A stretch of DNA of 31,356 bases from an uncultured Faecalibacterium sp. (GCA_900772565.1 CAAHET010000172.1:1-31356); one strand, 5' to 3'. Positions 1 to 8,016 are shown, numbered from the stretch's first letter. The notes: a model not told the origin generated them from the sequence alone. Translations and numbers: made by a program.

Positions 1-73
<73 letters not shown>

Positions 74-89
74 ACATCACAGCTCAATT

Positions 90-118
90 AGTATAGCACA
101 GCTTGGTCAGTTTTGCAA
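90..118 (-). promoter_or_regulatory. promoter of tRNA-Thr
   Basis: On the minus strand TTGCAA (113-118) and TATACT (90-95) are separated by 17 bp. This is a good sigma-A type promoter about 17 bp upstream of the tRNA 5' end. Only the sequence match supports it. Confidence 0.65.
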
Positions 119-191
119 GCGTTTTTTGCAAAAAATTAAAATTTCGCCAAAAAATCGTTCAACAGCGCAGGAAAACTATCCCGAAACGACT

Positions 192-1886
192 TTAGCCCAC
201 CTGATGCTCTTCCAGCCAGCGGGTCATCTGCTGAGCAATGCCCTTGACGCTGCCCTCCGCAAAGGGTACCTTCAGCCCGGCGGTCTGCAGCAGCTCGGTG
301 TAGCTGGCAAGCCCGGCGCGGCGCACCAGCTTGAGGTAGCGCTGCCATGCGTCCTTGTGGTCATCCAGACTCAGCAGGAAGAACTGCAGCGCTGCCATGG
401 TGGACAGGCAGTAGTCGATATAGTAGAAGGGGCACTCGTAGATGTGCAGCTGGCGCTGCCACCCGGCACCGCGGCCATAGAAGGGCAGGTTATCAAAGTC
501 GATCCACGGGCGGTACTTCTTTTCCAGTTTGAGCCACTCGGCGTTGCGCTGGTCGGGGGTCAGGTCGGGATTCTGGTACATGATGTGCTGGAACTCGTCC
601 ACGGCGCAGCCGTAGGCGAGGAACACAAAGCTGTCCTCGGCGTGGAGCAGGGCGTATTTTTCGGTATCCTTGCCGAACAGCAGGTGATGCCACGGCGCGG
701 TGAGGAACTCCATGGCCATGGAGTGGATCTCGGCGCTTTCCATGGCAGGGCATTCCAGATCGGCAGGCACGTTGGGGTCACGCTCCGCTACATAGCCCTC
801 AAAGGCGTGGCCGCATTCGTGGGTCAGCACGTCCACATCGCCGGAGGTATCGTTCCAGTTGGCAAAGATGAAGGGAGCCTTGTAGCTGGGCAGGCTGGTC
901 ATGTAGCCGCCGGACATCTTGCCGGGACGGCTTTCCACGTCGAACAGCTCGTTGTCCTGCATAAAGTCGATGAACTCGGCGGTCTCGGGGCTCAGCTCGT
1001 GATACATGGTGCGGGCAGCATCCATGCGTGCCTGATAGCCCGGGATAGGCTTGGGGTTGCCGTCCTTGAAGATGATGGGCAGGTCGGTAAAGGTGGGGTG
1101 GGTGATGCCGGTGCGCTTGGCGCGCATGGCCATCACCTTTTGCAGCTCGGGCACAACGTCCCTTGCCACCTGATCCCGGAAAGCCTGAATTTCGGCCTGT
1201 CCGTAGCCGATGCGGTTCATGCGCACATAGGAAAGCTCGCTGTAATCCTTGTAGCCCAGCACCTCGGCCTGACGGTTCAGGTTCTTGACGATCTTGGTGT
1301 ACAGTGCGTCCAGTTCGTCCCGGTGGGCGTCAAAGTAACCGGCCTCGGCTTCGTATGCGGCGCGGCGCACGGCGGGGTCCAGATCTTCCTTGTAGGGGCC
1401 CAGCTGGGGGATGGTCAGCTGCTTGCCGTCCAGCTCCACCAGTGCGCCGCCGTAGATCTGCTGGTACTGGCTGACCAGCGCATTGAACTGCTGCTGCAGC
1501 TCCACGGTGCGGTCGTCCATGCCCAGCACGGCGTTCTTCATACCGGCCACGCAGGTGGTGCCGAAGTGCTCGGTAAGCGCTTCCACATAGGGGTTTGCCA
1601 GAAACGCCCGGCTGATCTCCACGCTGGCGTTGGTCACAGCAGGGCCGTTGGCGTCAAAAAAGTCCTGCTCGGCCTTCCAGTAGGCATCGCGGGTGTCGCA
1701 GGTGTAGTGGATGTTTGCCAGCTGGGAGGCGGTGGTGTAGTCTGCAAAGGCGCGGCTCTGCTCGTAGTACACCTGAATGAGAGCGTCGCCGTCTGGGGCA
1801 TCGGCGGCCTTGGCGGCCAGCTGCTTGCACCGTGCCAGCAGGGCGTCGATGTCCGGGCGGGTATAGGTCATTTCGCTGAATTTCAT
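192..1886 (-). CDS. M3 family oligoendopeptidase (PepF-like)
   Basis: A 564-residue zinc metallopeptidase of family M3, expected to act in the cytoplasm on short peptides. The zinc site HECGH is at residues 356-360, and the third ligand is probably Glu386 in AEIHSMAMEF, 26 residues downstream as in the family. The length is normal for oligoendopeptidase F-like proteins. The N-terminal half is helical and fits the M3 N-terminal lobe. The start at MKFSEM follows GGAAAGGA at good spacing. It stands alone on the minus strand, with no obvious hairpin terminator between its stop and the tRNA-Thr. The family is secure, but the exact peptide substrates cannot be read from sequence. Confidence 0.93.
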   Translation of the reverse strand: MKFSEMTYTRPDIDALLARCKQLAAKAADAPDGDALIQVYYEQSRAFADYTTASQLANIHYTCDTRDAYWKAEQDFFDANGPAVTNASVEISRAFLANPYVEALTEHFGTTCVAGMKNAVLGMDDRTVELQQQFNALVSQYQQIYGGALVELDGKQLTIPQLGPYKEDLDPAVRRAAYEAEAGYFDAHRDELDALYTKIVKNLNRQAEVLGYKDYSELSYVRMNRIGYGQAEIQAFRDQVARDVVPELQKVMAMRAKRTGITHPTFTDLPIIFKDGNPKPIPGYQARMDAARTMYHELSPETAEFIDFMQDNELFDVESRPGKMSGGYMTSLPSYKAPFIFANWNDTSGDVDVLTHECGHAFEGYVAERDPNVPADLECPAMESAEIHSMAMEFLTAPWHHLLFGKDTEKYALLHAEDSFVFLAYGCAVDEFQHIMYQNPDLTPDQRNAEWLKLEKKYRPWIDFDNLPFYGRGAGWQRQLHIYECPFYYIDYCLSTMAALQFFLLSLDDHKDAWQRYLKLVRRAGLASYTELLQTAGLKVPFAEGSVKGIAQQMTRWLEEHQVG

Positions 1887-2050
1887 GGAAAATTTCCTTT
1901 CCGGGGCAGTTTCCCCTTTGGTATCTTGTGTTCATCTTACCACGTTCTGCGCCAAAAGAAAAGAGGTGCGCAGACGGGTAAAAGTCCTACGTTTATACAA
2001 CACTACCAAAAATAAAAACGCTCCTTTGGCAAAGATGTTTGTTTGAGCGC

Positions 2051-2079
2051 TTGCGGAGCGGCAAAAAAAGGATTATAAT
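2051..2079 (+). promoter_or_regulatory. promoter of folT leader
   Basis: TTGCGG (2051-2056) and a perfect TATAAT (2074-2079) are 17 bp apart. The expected start near 2086 places the riboswitch at the very 5' end of the transcript. Confidence 0.75.
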
Positions 2080-2087
2080 GGCATCAT

Positions 2088-2186
2088 CAACAGAGTAAGA
2101 CCCTGCGCGTTAAGTGCCGCATCAACGGGGAGTTGTGCTGCGGACGAAGGTATTGACCGCGGTGCAGGGTCTGCATCCCGCTGCTG
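2088..2186 (+). ncRNA. tetrahydrofolate (THF) riboswitch
   Basis: The leader holds the conserved THF riboswitch core: GCGTTAAGTG (from about 2106) and, after a variable stem, GACGAAGGTATTGACCGCGG (about 2143-2162). The long helix GACCCTGC / GCAGGGTC (2099-2106 and 2164-2171) encloses them, and GCATCCCGCTGC follows. This class senses reduced folates and is typically found before folT. Here it precedes exactly such a gene, followed by an intrinsic terminator at 2253-2294, so folate binding probably favours termination. Helix borders are estimated by eye. Confidence 0.9.
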
Positions 2187-2252
2187 CATGGACTTGGGTG
2201 CAGGCGAGAGCCGTCTGCGGTTTTTGCCCGGAAGTGAATGTTGTTGGAATTC

Positions 2253-2294
2253 ACGCCCTCCTTTGTGCGGTCTGTCACAGGGGAGGGCGTTTTT
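2253..2294 (+). terminator. riboswitch expression-platform terminator
   Basis: ACGCCCTCC (2253-2261) pairs with GGAGGGCGT (2282-2290) and is followed directly by a T run. It sits between the THF aptamer and the folT ribosome binding site, as expected for transcriptional attenuation. Confidence 0.8.
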
Positions 2295-2334
2295 GCGTCC
2301 TGCCTGCTGTTCCTTTCTAAGGAGGACAACTACG

Positions 2335-2847
2335 ATGAACGACAAAAAAACTTCGGTGCGTACCCTGACTATGCTGGCCCTGCTGGTAGCCATGAGCATC
2401 GTGTTCAGCCGGGTGCTGAGCATCTCCACCGGTTTCGTCCGGTTCAATCTGGGCAGTCTGCCGGTGCTGCTGGCAGCGGTGGTGTTCGGCCCCGGCGCAG
2501 GCTTTGCGGTGGGCGCAGTGGCCGATATCATCGGCGGTGTGCTGGCGGGCTACGCCATCAACCCGCTTATCACGCTGGGTGCGGGCGCCATCGGCTTGGT
2601 GGCGGGCTTTGCGTGGCAGAAGCTGAGCAGCCTTTCCACCAACCTGCGGCTGGCAGCCAGCGTGCTGCTGGGGCACTTTGTAGGCTCCATGGTCATCACC
2701 TCGCTGGCGCTGCGCCTGTTCTACGGCTACCCGTGGGCAACGCTGGCGGTGCGCATCCCCAACGCCCTCATCCTCAGCGCCGTGAACGTTGTGCTGCTGC
2801 GCATCCTGCTGGAAAACCGCAGCCTGATGAAGCTGGCAAAGAAGTAA
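2335..2847 (+). CDS. folT: ECF transporter S component, folate (FolT)
   Basis: A 170-residue, very hydrophobic protein with about six membrane spans, typical of ECF transporter substrate-binding S components. It would capture folate outside the cell and use the shared EcfA/A'/T energizing module, which is not in this window. The GFVRFNLGSLP stretch near residue 34 and the FGPGAGFAVGAVADIIGG stretch fit the FolT family. The start MNDKKT is chosen because AAGGAGG (2319-2325) lies 9 nt upstream; a longer upstream reading would run through the terminator. The THF riboswitch upstream and folC downstream both support folate as substrate. Confidence 0.9.
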   Translation: MNDKKTSVRTLTMLALLVAMSIVFSRVLSISTGFVRFNLGSLPVLLAAVVFGPGAGFAVGAVADIIGGVLAGYAINPLITLGAGAIGLVAGFAWQKLSSLSTNLRLAASVLLGHFVGSMVITSLALRLFYGYPWATLAVRIPNALILSAVNVVLLRILLENRSLMKLAKK

Positions 2848-2862
2848 GAGTTCTATAAAAAT

Positions 2863-2898
2863 GGAACACCGGAGCGTTGGTAAACGCTCCGGTGTTCC
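2863..2898 (+). terminator. hairpin between folT and folC
   Basis: A 16-bp stem with outer arm GGAACACCGG / CCGGTGTTCC and a short loop. No clean T run follows, only GAAATTATTCCTT, so it may be a partial terminator or an mRNA-stabilising hairpin. Its outer stem is identical to that of the hairpin after folC (4202-4242). Confidence 0.55.
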
Positions 2899-2928
2899 GA
2901 AATTATTCCTTGAATCGAGGCAGTATCT

Positions 2929-4203
2929 ATGAACTACGAACAGGCAATGGAATACATCCACGCGGTGCAATGGGCGGGGCATAAGCCCGGGCTTACCCGC
3001 ACCCGTACCCTGCTGGCTGCACTGGGCGACCCGCACAAAAAGCTGCAGTTCGTCCATGTGGCGGGCACCAACGGCAAGGGCAGCACGGCGGCAATGCTGT
3101 CTTCCTGCCTGCAAGCCGCCGGTTACCGGGTGGGACTGTATACCTCGCCCTTCATCAATCGGTTCAACGAGCGCATCCAAATCAACGGGCAGCAGATCCC
3201 GGACGAGGCGCTGGTGGAGCTGGTGGAGCAGGTAAAGCCCGCCGCCGATGCCATGGAGGATGTGCCCACCGAGTTCGAGATCATCACCGCACTGGGCATG
3301 CTCTATTTTGCACAGCAGCAGTGCGATATCGTAGTGCTGGAGGTGGGGCTTGGCGGCACGCTGGATTCCACCAATGTCATTGAAAAGCCTGCCTGCGCGG
3401 TAATTACTGCACTGGGCATGGACCACGTCAAGGAGCTTGGCCCTACGCTGGCGGATATCGCTGCTGCCAAGGCGGGCATCATCAAGTCGGGCTGCCCGGT
3501 GGCGAGCTACGGCGGCGCACCGGAAGCAGACACCGTGCTGCGCCGGGTGGCGGCGCAGCAGAATGCGCCCTTTACCGAGGTGGATTTTACAAAGCTGCAG
3601 ATCACCGGCGGGGATCTGGACGCAGTCACCTTCAGCTTTGACGGGCTGGACGGGGTGCGTCTGCCGCTTATCGGCAGCTATCAGCCCCGCAACGCCGCGC
3701 TGGCCATCACCGCCCTGCGGGTGCTGCGGCAGCACGGCTGGAACATCCCGGAAAGCGCCATCCGCACCGGGCTGGAGCGGGTAAGCTGGCCCGGGCGCTT
3801 TGAGCTGCTGCGCCACAGCCCGGCCTTTGTGCTGGACGGCAGCCACAACGCTCACGGGATGCGCGCCACGGTGCAGAGCCTGAAAGACCGCTTCCCCGGG
3901 CAGAAATTCGTCTTTCTGGTCAGCATCATGGCCGACAAGGACGTGGACGAGATGCTGGCGCTGCTGGCACCGCTGGCCGAGCGGTTCGTGACCGTGACGG
4001 CGCACAACCCCCGCGCCATGTCGGCGCAGACGCTGGCAGAGCATATCCGCGCCTACGGCTGCATCGCCGAGGCAGCGGACAGCATCGAGACCGGTGTAGC
4101 GCGTGCGGAAGAACTGGGCGGCGAAGGCCCGGTGTGCGCACTGGGCACGCTGTATTTCTCCGGCGATGTCCGGCAGGCTTTTGCCCGGCTGAATCGCGCA
4201 TAA
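2929..4203 (+). CDS. folC: folylpolyglutamate synthase / dihydrofolate synthase
   Basis: A 424-residue Mur-ligase-fold enzyme that adds glutamate to folates with ATP, and may also convert dihydropteroate to dihydrofolate. The ATP-binding loop GTNGKGST is at residues 46-53, LGGTLDSTN is at about 140-149, and the C-terminal domain carries VLDGSHNAHG. The length is usual for FolC. Translation starts at MNYEQA behind GAGG. It lies 81 bp after folT with no clear promoter in between, so it is probably on the same riboswitch-controlled transcript. Polyglutamylation would trap folate brought in by FolT. No folP or folE is present here to show de novo synthesis. Confidence 0.95.
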   Translation: MNYEQAMEYIHAVQWAGHKPGLTRTRTLLAALGDPHKKLQFVHVAGTNGKGSTAAMLSSCLQAAGYRVGLYTSPFINRFNERIQINGQQIPDEALVELVEQVKPAADAMEDVPTEFEIITALGMLYFAQQQCDIVVLEVGLGGTLDSTNVIEKPACAVITALGMDHVKELGPTLADIAAAKAGIIKSGCPVASYGGAPEADTVLRRVAAQQNAPFTEVDFTKLQITGGDLDAVTFSFDGLDGVRLPLIGSYQPRNAALAITALRVLRQHGWNIPESAIRTGLERVSWPGRFELLRHSPAFVLDGSHNAHGMRATVQSLKDRFPGQKFVFLVSIMADKDVDEMLALLAPLAERFVTVTAHNPRAMSAQTLAEHIRAYGCIAEAADSIETGVARAEELGGEGPVCALGTLYFSGDVRQAFARLNRA

Positions 4204-4242
4204 GGAACACCGGCGGTGCTTTTCGCATCGCCGGTGTTCCTT
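4202..4242. terminator. bidirectional terminator between folC and the DUF896 gene
   Basis: AAGGAACACCGGCG pairs with CGCCGGTGTTCCTT around a TTTTC loop, a stem of about 19 bp with one wobble pair. It lies between convergent genes and overlaps the stop codon of the minus-strand gene. Confidence 0.7.
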
Positions 4243-4465
4243 AGCTGCGCTCCTCGGTCAGGTCGGTACGGCGGGTCACCTTATGGATGGTGCCGTCCGG
4301 CTCTTTGATGGACGTGCGCTCCAGCTGACTGCGCAGGCTGGCTTTGATGTCGGCCAAATACTCCTGCCGCAGTGCCTGCTGCTCCGCTTTTTCGGCCTCG
4401 GTCAGGCCGGTGGTCTTGCTCTTTTTGGCCAGCGCATTGATGCGGGCGATCTTTTCTTCCGTCAT
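4241..4465 (-). CDS. DUF896 / YnzC-family small protein
   Basis: A 74-residue charged helical protein, probably cytoplasmic. It has the DUF896 pattern: an N-terminal helix MTEEKIARINALAKKSK, then GLTEAEKAEQQALRQEYL, and a C-terminal stretch with TIHKVT. Family members are small two-helix proteins of unclear function (B. subtilis YnzC). AGGAGG lies 7 nt before the start. Its promoter (4518-4546) faces the queH promoter. Confidence 0.88.
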   Translation of the reverse strand: MTEEKIARINALAKKSKTTGLTEAEKAEQQALRQEYLADIKASLRSQLERTSIKEPDGTIHKVTRRTDLTEERS

Positions 4466-4496
4466 AAGGGAACCTCCTGTATTTCATCGTAAAATA

Positions 4497-4526
4497 TGCT
4501 ATAATGTAGGCAAGACCATTATAGCA
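4497..4526. promoter_or_regulatory. inverted repeat carrying two face-to-face extended -10 promoters
   Basis: TGCTATAATG (4497-4506) and its exact reverse complement CATTATAGCA (4517-4526) flank a 10-bp spacer. Each arm reads as an extended -10 (TGnTATAAT). The plus-strand arm would fire queH from about 4512. The minus-strand arm, with TTGCCA at 4541-4546 and 17-bp spacing, would fire the DUF896 gene from about 4511. Confidence 0.7.
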
Positions 4527-4539
4527 AAGGATGATACCA

Positions 4540-5160
4540 ATGGCAACACAACGCAACTATGCCCAGCAGATGGACGCCGTTCTGGCGGGTCTTGGCGATA
4601 CCCGCCCGCGCCTTTTGCTCCACGCCTGCTGCGGCCCCTGCTCCAGTGCCGTGCTGGAACAGCTGTGCCGGTATTTTGAGATCACGGTGCTGTACTATAA
4701 CCCCAACACATGGCCGGCAGCAGAGTATCACCGCCGGGGCGAGGAACTGCAGAAGTTCGTGGCGGCAGCACACCCGCTTGGCGTGACCGTGGTGGAGGAC
4801 ACTTACGACCCGCAGCAGTTCTACACCGCTGTCGCCGGGCTGGAAAACGAGCCGGAGCGCGGCAGCCGCTGCACCGTCTGCTACCGGCTGCGGATGCGCC
4901 GTGCAGCGCAGTACGCCCGGGACAACGGCTTTGACTGGTTCACCACTACCCTGTCCATCAGCCCCCACAAGGATGCCTCCCGCATCAACGCCATCGGGCA
5001 GGAGCTGGAGGCGGAGTTCGGGGTCAAGCACCTGCCCTCGGATTTCAAAAAGCACAACGGCTATCTGCGCAGTCTGCAACTTTCGGAGCAGTACGGCCTG
5101 TACCGTCAGGACTACTGCGGCTGCGAGTTCAGCGCAAAGGCAAGGGGCATTGAGGGATAA
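4540..5160 (+). CDS. queH: epoxyqueuosine reductase QueH
   Basis: A 206-residue enzyme for the last step of queuosine tRNA modification, reduction of epoxyqueuosine to queuosine. It is a non-homologous replacement for QueG. The family cysteines are present: HACCGPCS (Cys30, Cys31, Cys34), RCTVCYRLR (Cys111, Cys114) and DYCGCEF (Cys193, Cys195), expected to hold an iron-sulfur cluster and a second metal site. The start at MATQRN is preferred over the ATG at 4531, because the AAAGGA ribosome binding site abuts 4531 but sits about 9 nt before 4540. No other queuosine genes are nearby. Confidence 0.92.
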   Translation: MATQRNYAQQMDAVLAGLGDTRPRLLLHACCGPCSSAVLEQLCRYFEITVLYYNPNTWPAAEYHRRGEELQKFVAAAHPLGVTVVEDTYDPQQFYTAVAGLENEPERGSRCTVCYRLRMRRAAQYARDNGFDWFTTTLSISPHKDASRINAIGQELEAEFGVKHLPSDFKKHNGYLRSLQLSEQYGLYRQDYCGCEFSAKARGIEG

Positions 5161-5162
5161 AG

Positions 5163-5205
5163 AAAGCCCGTTTGCACGGTAAGATTCGTGCAGACGGGCT
5201 TTTTT
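5163..5205. terminator. terminator after queH
   Basis: AAAGCCCGTTTGCAC pairs with GTGCAGACGGGCTTT (one wobble pair) and is followed by a T run on the plus strand. The minus strand also ends in a T-rich stretch, so it may serve the convergent MFS gene too. Confidence 0.85.
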
Positions 5206-5207
5206 GT

Positions 5208-6347
5208 TTACTCCTCCGGCAGCTTTGCCACCAGAATGGCAAAGACCACCAGCCCTACGCAGGCTACAATGTTGGACGCCATACCGGCGGCAAGGCCGGC
5301 GCGCTCGGCCACCATGCCGATGATCCACGGCATCAGGATGGCGCCGCTGGAGGCCACCGGCAGCATGATGCCCATGCTGGTCACGCTGGTCATGCGGCCC
5401 GCGCTGGCCACGGCAGTGGGGTTCAGGCCGGACATCGAGATGGCAAAGGCGAACAGCAGCGCAATGGCTACGCCCTGCGTGTGTGCCATCACCAGCAGCA
5501 CATAGAACACAGTGCACAGCACACTCATGCCCACCATGGCCTTGCGGGGCTTTTTAAAGGGGAATACAAAGGCGATGAGCAGCCGTCCCACCAGCGTAGC
5601 ACCCCACATCACGGTGACGGTGTAGGCCGCCAGCGTGCCCGCAATGATGCCGCTGCCCTTGAAGTAGGTCACCATCCAGCCGTTGACGCTCTGCTCGGCG
5701 GCATTCTGGAAGAACAGCAGACCGGTCAGCAGCCAGAAGCGGGCAGACCGCAGAAAGCTCCAGTCGATGGCTTCCTTCTCCGCGCTGCTTTTGCTCTTAC
5801 CGCCGCGCAGCGGGGTAAAAACGTATACCAGCCAGAGCACAAAGCCCACGGCCGCCAGCAGAAATACAGCCAGCTCGGTGCTTACCCGGGCTGCTGCCGC
5901 AATCAGAAAGGGGCACAGCAGTGCGCCGCAGGCGTAGCAGCTGTGCATCAGGTTCATGCCCCGAGTGCGGTCGGCGGAGTTATCACTGACCAGAATGGTG
6001 CAGGTATTGATCACGCTGCCCTTGGCGATGCCCACCACAAAAAAGGCCACAGCCAGCAGCGCCGCTGCGCCGGTCAGCCCCATGATGGCGTAGCCCGCCG
6101 CGTAGCCAATGGTCAGCAGCAGCACGCTGCGCTTCATGCCCAGCGCGCTGGGCAGCATCCCCATCAGCAGACCCGCCAGCAGGTTGCCCACGCTCATCAG
6201 GGAGAGCAGCGTACCGGTCATGCCGTAGGCAAAGCCGTAGCGCTCCTGCAGCAGGCTGACCACCACACCTGCACTGATGGCGCAGATGCCGCTAAAGAAA
6301 AAGGTTGCAAAGCCCGCATTGCGCAGGCGCGTGTTTTGTTGTTCCAT
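5208..6347 (-). CDS. MFS transporter
   Basis: A 379-residue membrane protein with about twelve hydrophobic spans in two halves. The first half starts at GFATFFFSGICAIS and the second near residue 195, after a basic/serine-rich loop (GGKSKSSAEKEAIDW). This is the major facilitator layout. The substrate cannot be told from sequence; the compact size and lack of large loops fit sugar or drug/metabolite permeases of Clostridia. AAGGAGAGG lies just before the start, and a good promoter is at 6382-6410. The gene is monocistronic and separated from rnfB by a terminator. Confidence 0.88.
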   Translation of the reverse strand: MEQQNTRLRNAGFATFFFSGICAISAGVVVSLLQERYGFAYGMTGTLLSLMSVGNLLAGLLMGMLPSALGMKRSVLLLTIGYAAGYAIMGLTGAAALLAVAFFVVGIAKGSVINTCTILVSDNSADRTRGMNLMHSCYACGALLCPFLIAAAARVSTELAVFLLAAVGFVLWLVYVFTPLRGGKSKSSAEKEAIDWSFLRSARFWLLTGLLFFQNAAEQSVNGWMVTYFKGSGIIAGTLAAYTVTVMWGATLVGRLLIAFVFPFKKPRKAMVGMSVLCTVFYVLLVMAHTQGVAIALLFAFAISMSGLNPTAVASAGRMTSVTSMGIMLPVASSGAILMPWIIGMVAERAGLAAGMASNIVACVGLVVFAILVAKLPEE

Positions 6348-6381
6348 GGTGTTCCTCTCCTTGCGGAAATATCCTTTTTTC

Positions 6382-6410
6382 TATTTAACCATTTTTTTGC
6401 AGCTTTGCAA
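6382..6410 (-). promoter_or_regulatory. promoter of MFS gene
   Basis: On the minus strand TTGCAA (6405-6410) and TAAATA (6382-6387) are 17 bp apart, downstream of the rnf terminator. Confidence 0.6.
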
Positions 6411-6436
6411 CCGGATTTTCTTATAAAAAGTTGCAA

Positions 6437-6469
6437 AAAGCCCGCCGGGCATTGCGCACGGCGGGCTTT
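6437..6469 (-). terminator. terminator of the rnf operon
   Basis: AAAGCCCGCCG pairs with CGGCGGGCTTT. On the minus strand the stem is followed by TTTTTGCAACTTTTT. It starts 11 bp after the rnfB stop codon. Confidence 0.85.
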
Positions 6470-6479
6470 GGTTTACAGT

Positions 6480-7367
6480 TTACTCTGCCTTGGTCTCGGG
6501 CTTTGCCTCAGCCTTGGCCTCCGGCTTTGCAGCGGGAGCAGCGGGCTTCACCACGGGCTTCGGGGGATTGGGGTCGTCCTTCAGCGGGAACAGGATGATG
6601 TGCTTGGGGCACTTCTGGGCGCACATACCGCAGCCCTTGCACTTGTCGTAATCAACGCGTGCCACACCGTCCACAACGTGGATGGCGTCAAACTTACAAG
6701 TGCGCTCGCACATACCGCAGGCGATGCAGGAGGTGGTGCACAGCTTGTTTGCCACAGCACCCTTGTCCTTGTTGGAGCACATGACCACCGGCTTGCGGGG
6801 GCCGCCAGCGTCGATCATGATCACCTGCTTGGGGCAAATGTTGGCGCAGGCACCACAGCCGGTGCACTTGTCCTTGTCCACCTTGGCCACACCGTCCACG
6901 ATGTGGATGGCGTCGAACTTACACACCTTGGTGCAGTCGCCCAGACCGATGCAGGCGAAGGAGCAGGTCTTGGGGCCGCCATACAGAGCTGCCGCAGCAG
7001 CACAGGTCTGGATGCCCTTGTAGTCGTAGGCGGGCTTGCAGTGCTCGGAGCTGCCCTGACACTGCACAACAGCCTTCTTCTCTACGGCGCTTGCTTCACC
7101 GCCCATGATCTTGGCAATGGCAGCGGCAGCCTTGGGGCCGCCGGGTGCGCACTTGTCGCAGGGCACGCCGTCCAGAACAACAGCCTTGGCGTAGTCGGCA
7201 CAGCCGGCATAGCCGCAGCCGCCGCAGTTTGCGCCGGCCAGACAGGCGGAAACTTCCTCAATGCGGGGATCTTCCTCCACCGCCATGAACTTTGCGGCAG
7301 CTACCAGAATGATAGCACCCACAGCGCCCACGATGGTGCACAGGATAACAGCAGATACAATATTCAT
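6480..7367 (-). CDS. rnfB: Rnf complex subunit RnfB (ferredoxin-type electron entry)
   Basis: A 295-residue iron-sulfur subunit of the ferredoxin:NAD+ oxidoreductase, taking electrons from ferredoxin on the cytoplasmic side. An N-terminal anchor spans about residues 5-25. Cys42/48/51/56 form the first cluster site (CLAGANCGGCGYAGC). Four further cysteine groups follow: 135-149, 168-178 (CTGCGACANIC), 210-224 (CIACGMC) and 243-253 (CKGCGMCAQKC). The last four form two near-identical ferredoxin modules sharing CKFDAIH-VDGVA-VD-DKC, so the protein probably carries at least five [4Fe-4S] clusters. The tail from about 265 is rich in Ala, Pro, Lys and Glu. It is the last gene of the operon, 15 bp after rnfA. 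Confidence 0.95.
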   Translation of the reverse strand: MNIVSAVILCTIVGAVGAIILVAAAKFMAVEEDPRIEEVSACLAGANCGGCGYAGCADYAKAVVLDGVPCDKCAPGGPKAAAAIAKIMGGEASAVEKKAVVQCQGSSEHCKPAYDYKGIQTCAAAAALYGGPKTCSFACIGLGDCTKVCKFDAIHIVDGVAKVDKDKCTGCGACANICPKQVIMIDAGGPRKPVVMCSNKDKGAVANKLCTTSCIACGMCERTCKFDAIHVVDGVARVDYDKCKGCGMCAQKCPKHIILFPLKDDPNPPKPVVKPAAPAAKPEAKAEAKPETKAE

Positions 7368-7382
7368 AGTCCTGTTCCTCCC

Positions 7383-8015
7383 TTACAGCGTAACATTGAA
7401 CAGGTTTTCGACGATGCCGCCGAAGCCCATGAAGGACAGGCTGGTGATTGCAGCTGCGATCAGGGTGATGGGCAGGCCCTTGAAGGGTGCCGGGGGATCG
7501 CAGGCTTCCACGCGCTTACGCACGCCGCTGAACATGACCATGGCCAGCATAAAGCCGCAGCCTGCGCCGATGGCACAGATCAGAGCCTCGATGTAGGCGT
7601 AGCCGAAGCCGTGTGCAGCCACATCTGCGCCGTAGTCGCCCACGACCAGAATGGTCACGGCCAGCACGCAGCAGTTGGTGGTGATCAGGGGCAGATAAAC
7701 GCCCAGCGAGTTATACAGTGCAACGATGTACTTCTTGAGGAAGATCTCGATGAACTGCACCAGCACAGCGATGACCAGAATGAACACGATGGTCTGCAGA
7801 TAGCCCAGCTCTGCCGGCTCAAGGATGAAGATCTGGATGGGGAAGGTAACAGCCGTTGCCATGAACATAACAAAGATGACAGCACCGGACATACCCACAG
7901 CGGAATCCAGCTTTTTGGAAACGCCCAGGAACGGGCAGATACCGTAGAACTTCACCAGCACATAGTTGTTGACAAGGATCATGCTGAAGAAGATCGCAGC
8001 GAGTTTGACGAGCAT
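7383..8015 (-). CDS. rnfA: Rnf complex subunit RnfA
   Basis: A 210-residue integral membrane subunit with about six spans, homologous to RnfE with inverted topology. Together they line the electron path through the membrane. YGICPFLGVSKK near residue 25 and TTNCCVLAV near residue 107 hold the cysteines known in this family to bind an iron-sulfur cluster shared between RnfA and RnfE. It starts 1 bp after rnfE, which indicates tight translational coupling. Confidence 0.95.
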   Translation of the reverse strand: MLVKLAAIFFSMILVNNYVLVKFYGICPFLGVSKKLDSAVGMSGAVIFVMFMATAVTFPIQIFILEPAELGYLQTIVFILVIAVLVQFIEIFLKKYIVALYNSLGVYLPLITTNCCVLAVTILVVGDYGADVAAHGFGYAYIEALICAIGAGCGFMLAMVMFSGVRKRVEACDPPAPFKGLPITLIAAAITSLSFMGFGGIVENLFNVTL

Positions 8016-8016
8016 C

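Noticed and set aside
126..2015. A 629-codon plus-strand frame opposite the oligoendopeptidase
   Set aside because: The minus-strand gene has the HECGH zinc site and a ribosome binding site; the plus frame has neither and starts inside AT-rich non-coding DNA.
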